Of a stretch of DNA of 64,000 bases, positions 63,689-64,000 are shown in pieces. The notes under the pieces were generated by a model. It worked only from the letters and a program-made list of their open reading frames with translations, was not told the DNA's origin and made no database searches. The DNA is from Aurelia coerulea (Eukaryota > Cnidaria > Scyphozoa > Semaeostomeae > Ulmaridae): the NCBI GenBank assembly GCA_039566865.1, contig CM076945.1, positions 9,471,001-9,535,000 of the forward strand, read 5' to 3'. How positions within the stretch are numbered: position 1 is the first letter of the stretch; each line of letters opens with the position of its first letter. Position numbers and translations under genes: made by a program.

Positions 63689-64000
63689 GCATAGGTTCCA
63701 AATCTTTATCTCGGCGTAAAAAGGTGGGTGTAAAATTCAATGACCTATTTCTTCTGATTGAATGGTTCGAAAGAAACTTTAGATACTTATCTAATTCTAC
63801 CGTTGGACTTTTCAGAAATTTTGAATATTTTTGGAAATTACAGCGTATCGTACATTTCAACTCATTTGAGGATGTGACGTCATCATATTTCTAAATCATA
63901 AACGAGATGAGTGACAGACCTTTGCTTGATACCATATTGTAGGCATTCATAAATTATGGTTTTCTTCGAAATTATTTCATGTTACGTCAAACAGTTTAGA
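63689..64000. mobile_element. GCATAGGTTCC foldback MITE, left part, cut by the window edge
   Basis: From GCATAGGTTCCAAATC through ACCGTTGGACTTTTCAGAA to TCATTTGAGGATGTGACGTC it follows 33020-33330 closely. It starts 39 bp after exon 14. Confidence 0.85.

Overview
This is a eukaryotic, intron-rich, AT-rich window that reads as metazoan, most likely an anthozoan cnidarian such as a stony coral or sea anemone. The reasons are animal-type spliced genes (a GalNAc-transferase and a two-PDZ protein), cnidarian-style CR1/jockey-like LINEs, a Penelope-like element, tRNA-derived SINEs and a very dense load of hairpin-type MITEs. The taxonomic call is inference; no marker gene fixes the species. There are no bacterial operons, no CRISPR and no intact tRNA or rRNA gene.

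Layout. (1) 1422-14455, plus strand: the 3' two thirds of a polypeptide N-acetylgalactosaminyltransferase of the GALNT2/14/16 type, ten exons, 372 residues, ending in a ricin-type lectin domain; its 5' exons lie off the left edge. A partial copy of its last exon sits exactly 600 bp downstream. (2) 14701-22587: intergenic, almost entirely MITEs, a SINE and large palindromes. (3) 22588 to beyond 63650, plus strand: a gene of at least 14 exons and at least 41 kb that encodes an N-terminal tail, two PDZ domains, a basic/Asn-rich linker, an unassigned conserved-looking block, an acidic/lysine-rich linker and the start of a Kelch repeat; it runs off the right edge. All exon phases match from the ATG to the last exon. 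(4) 38209-45192, minus strand: a complete five-exon gene nested antisense inside intron 9 of the PDZ/Kelch gene. It encodes a 765-residue, probably nuclear protein with two SUMO-interaction-like motifs and four 55-residue tandem repeats, each carrying a KRKR signal. It has its own TATA box. I do not recognise its family.

Mobile DNA fills the introns. Several classes can be told apart by target-site duplications read directly from the sequence: TA (mariner-like hairpins), TTAA (piggyBac-like and others), 7 bp (P-like candidates), 8 bp (hAT-like), 8-9 bp (at least nine hairpins, some only 44-99 bp long), 11 bp (LINE tail) and 15 bp (Penelope-like). Several are nested, and one nesting comes with an uninterrupted paralogous site in the same window.

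The most interesting items are the nested antisense gene; the PDZ-PDZ-Kelch architecture; a 151-bp tandem array made from the 3' end of exon 13 plus its 5' splice site; a set of tiny hairpins with 9-bp target duplications; and a Penelope-like insertion with a hammerhead-ribozyme-like motif. How the two plus-strand genes relate to each other functionally is not evident. One is a Golgi O-glycosylation enzyme and the other probably a cytoplasmic scaffold; they look like chance neighbours.
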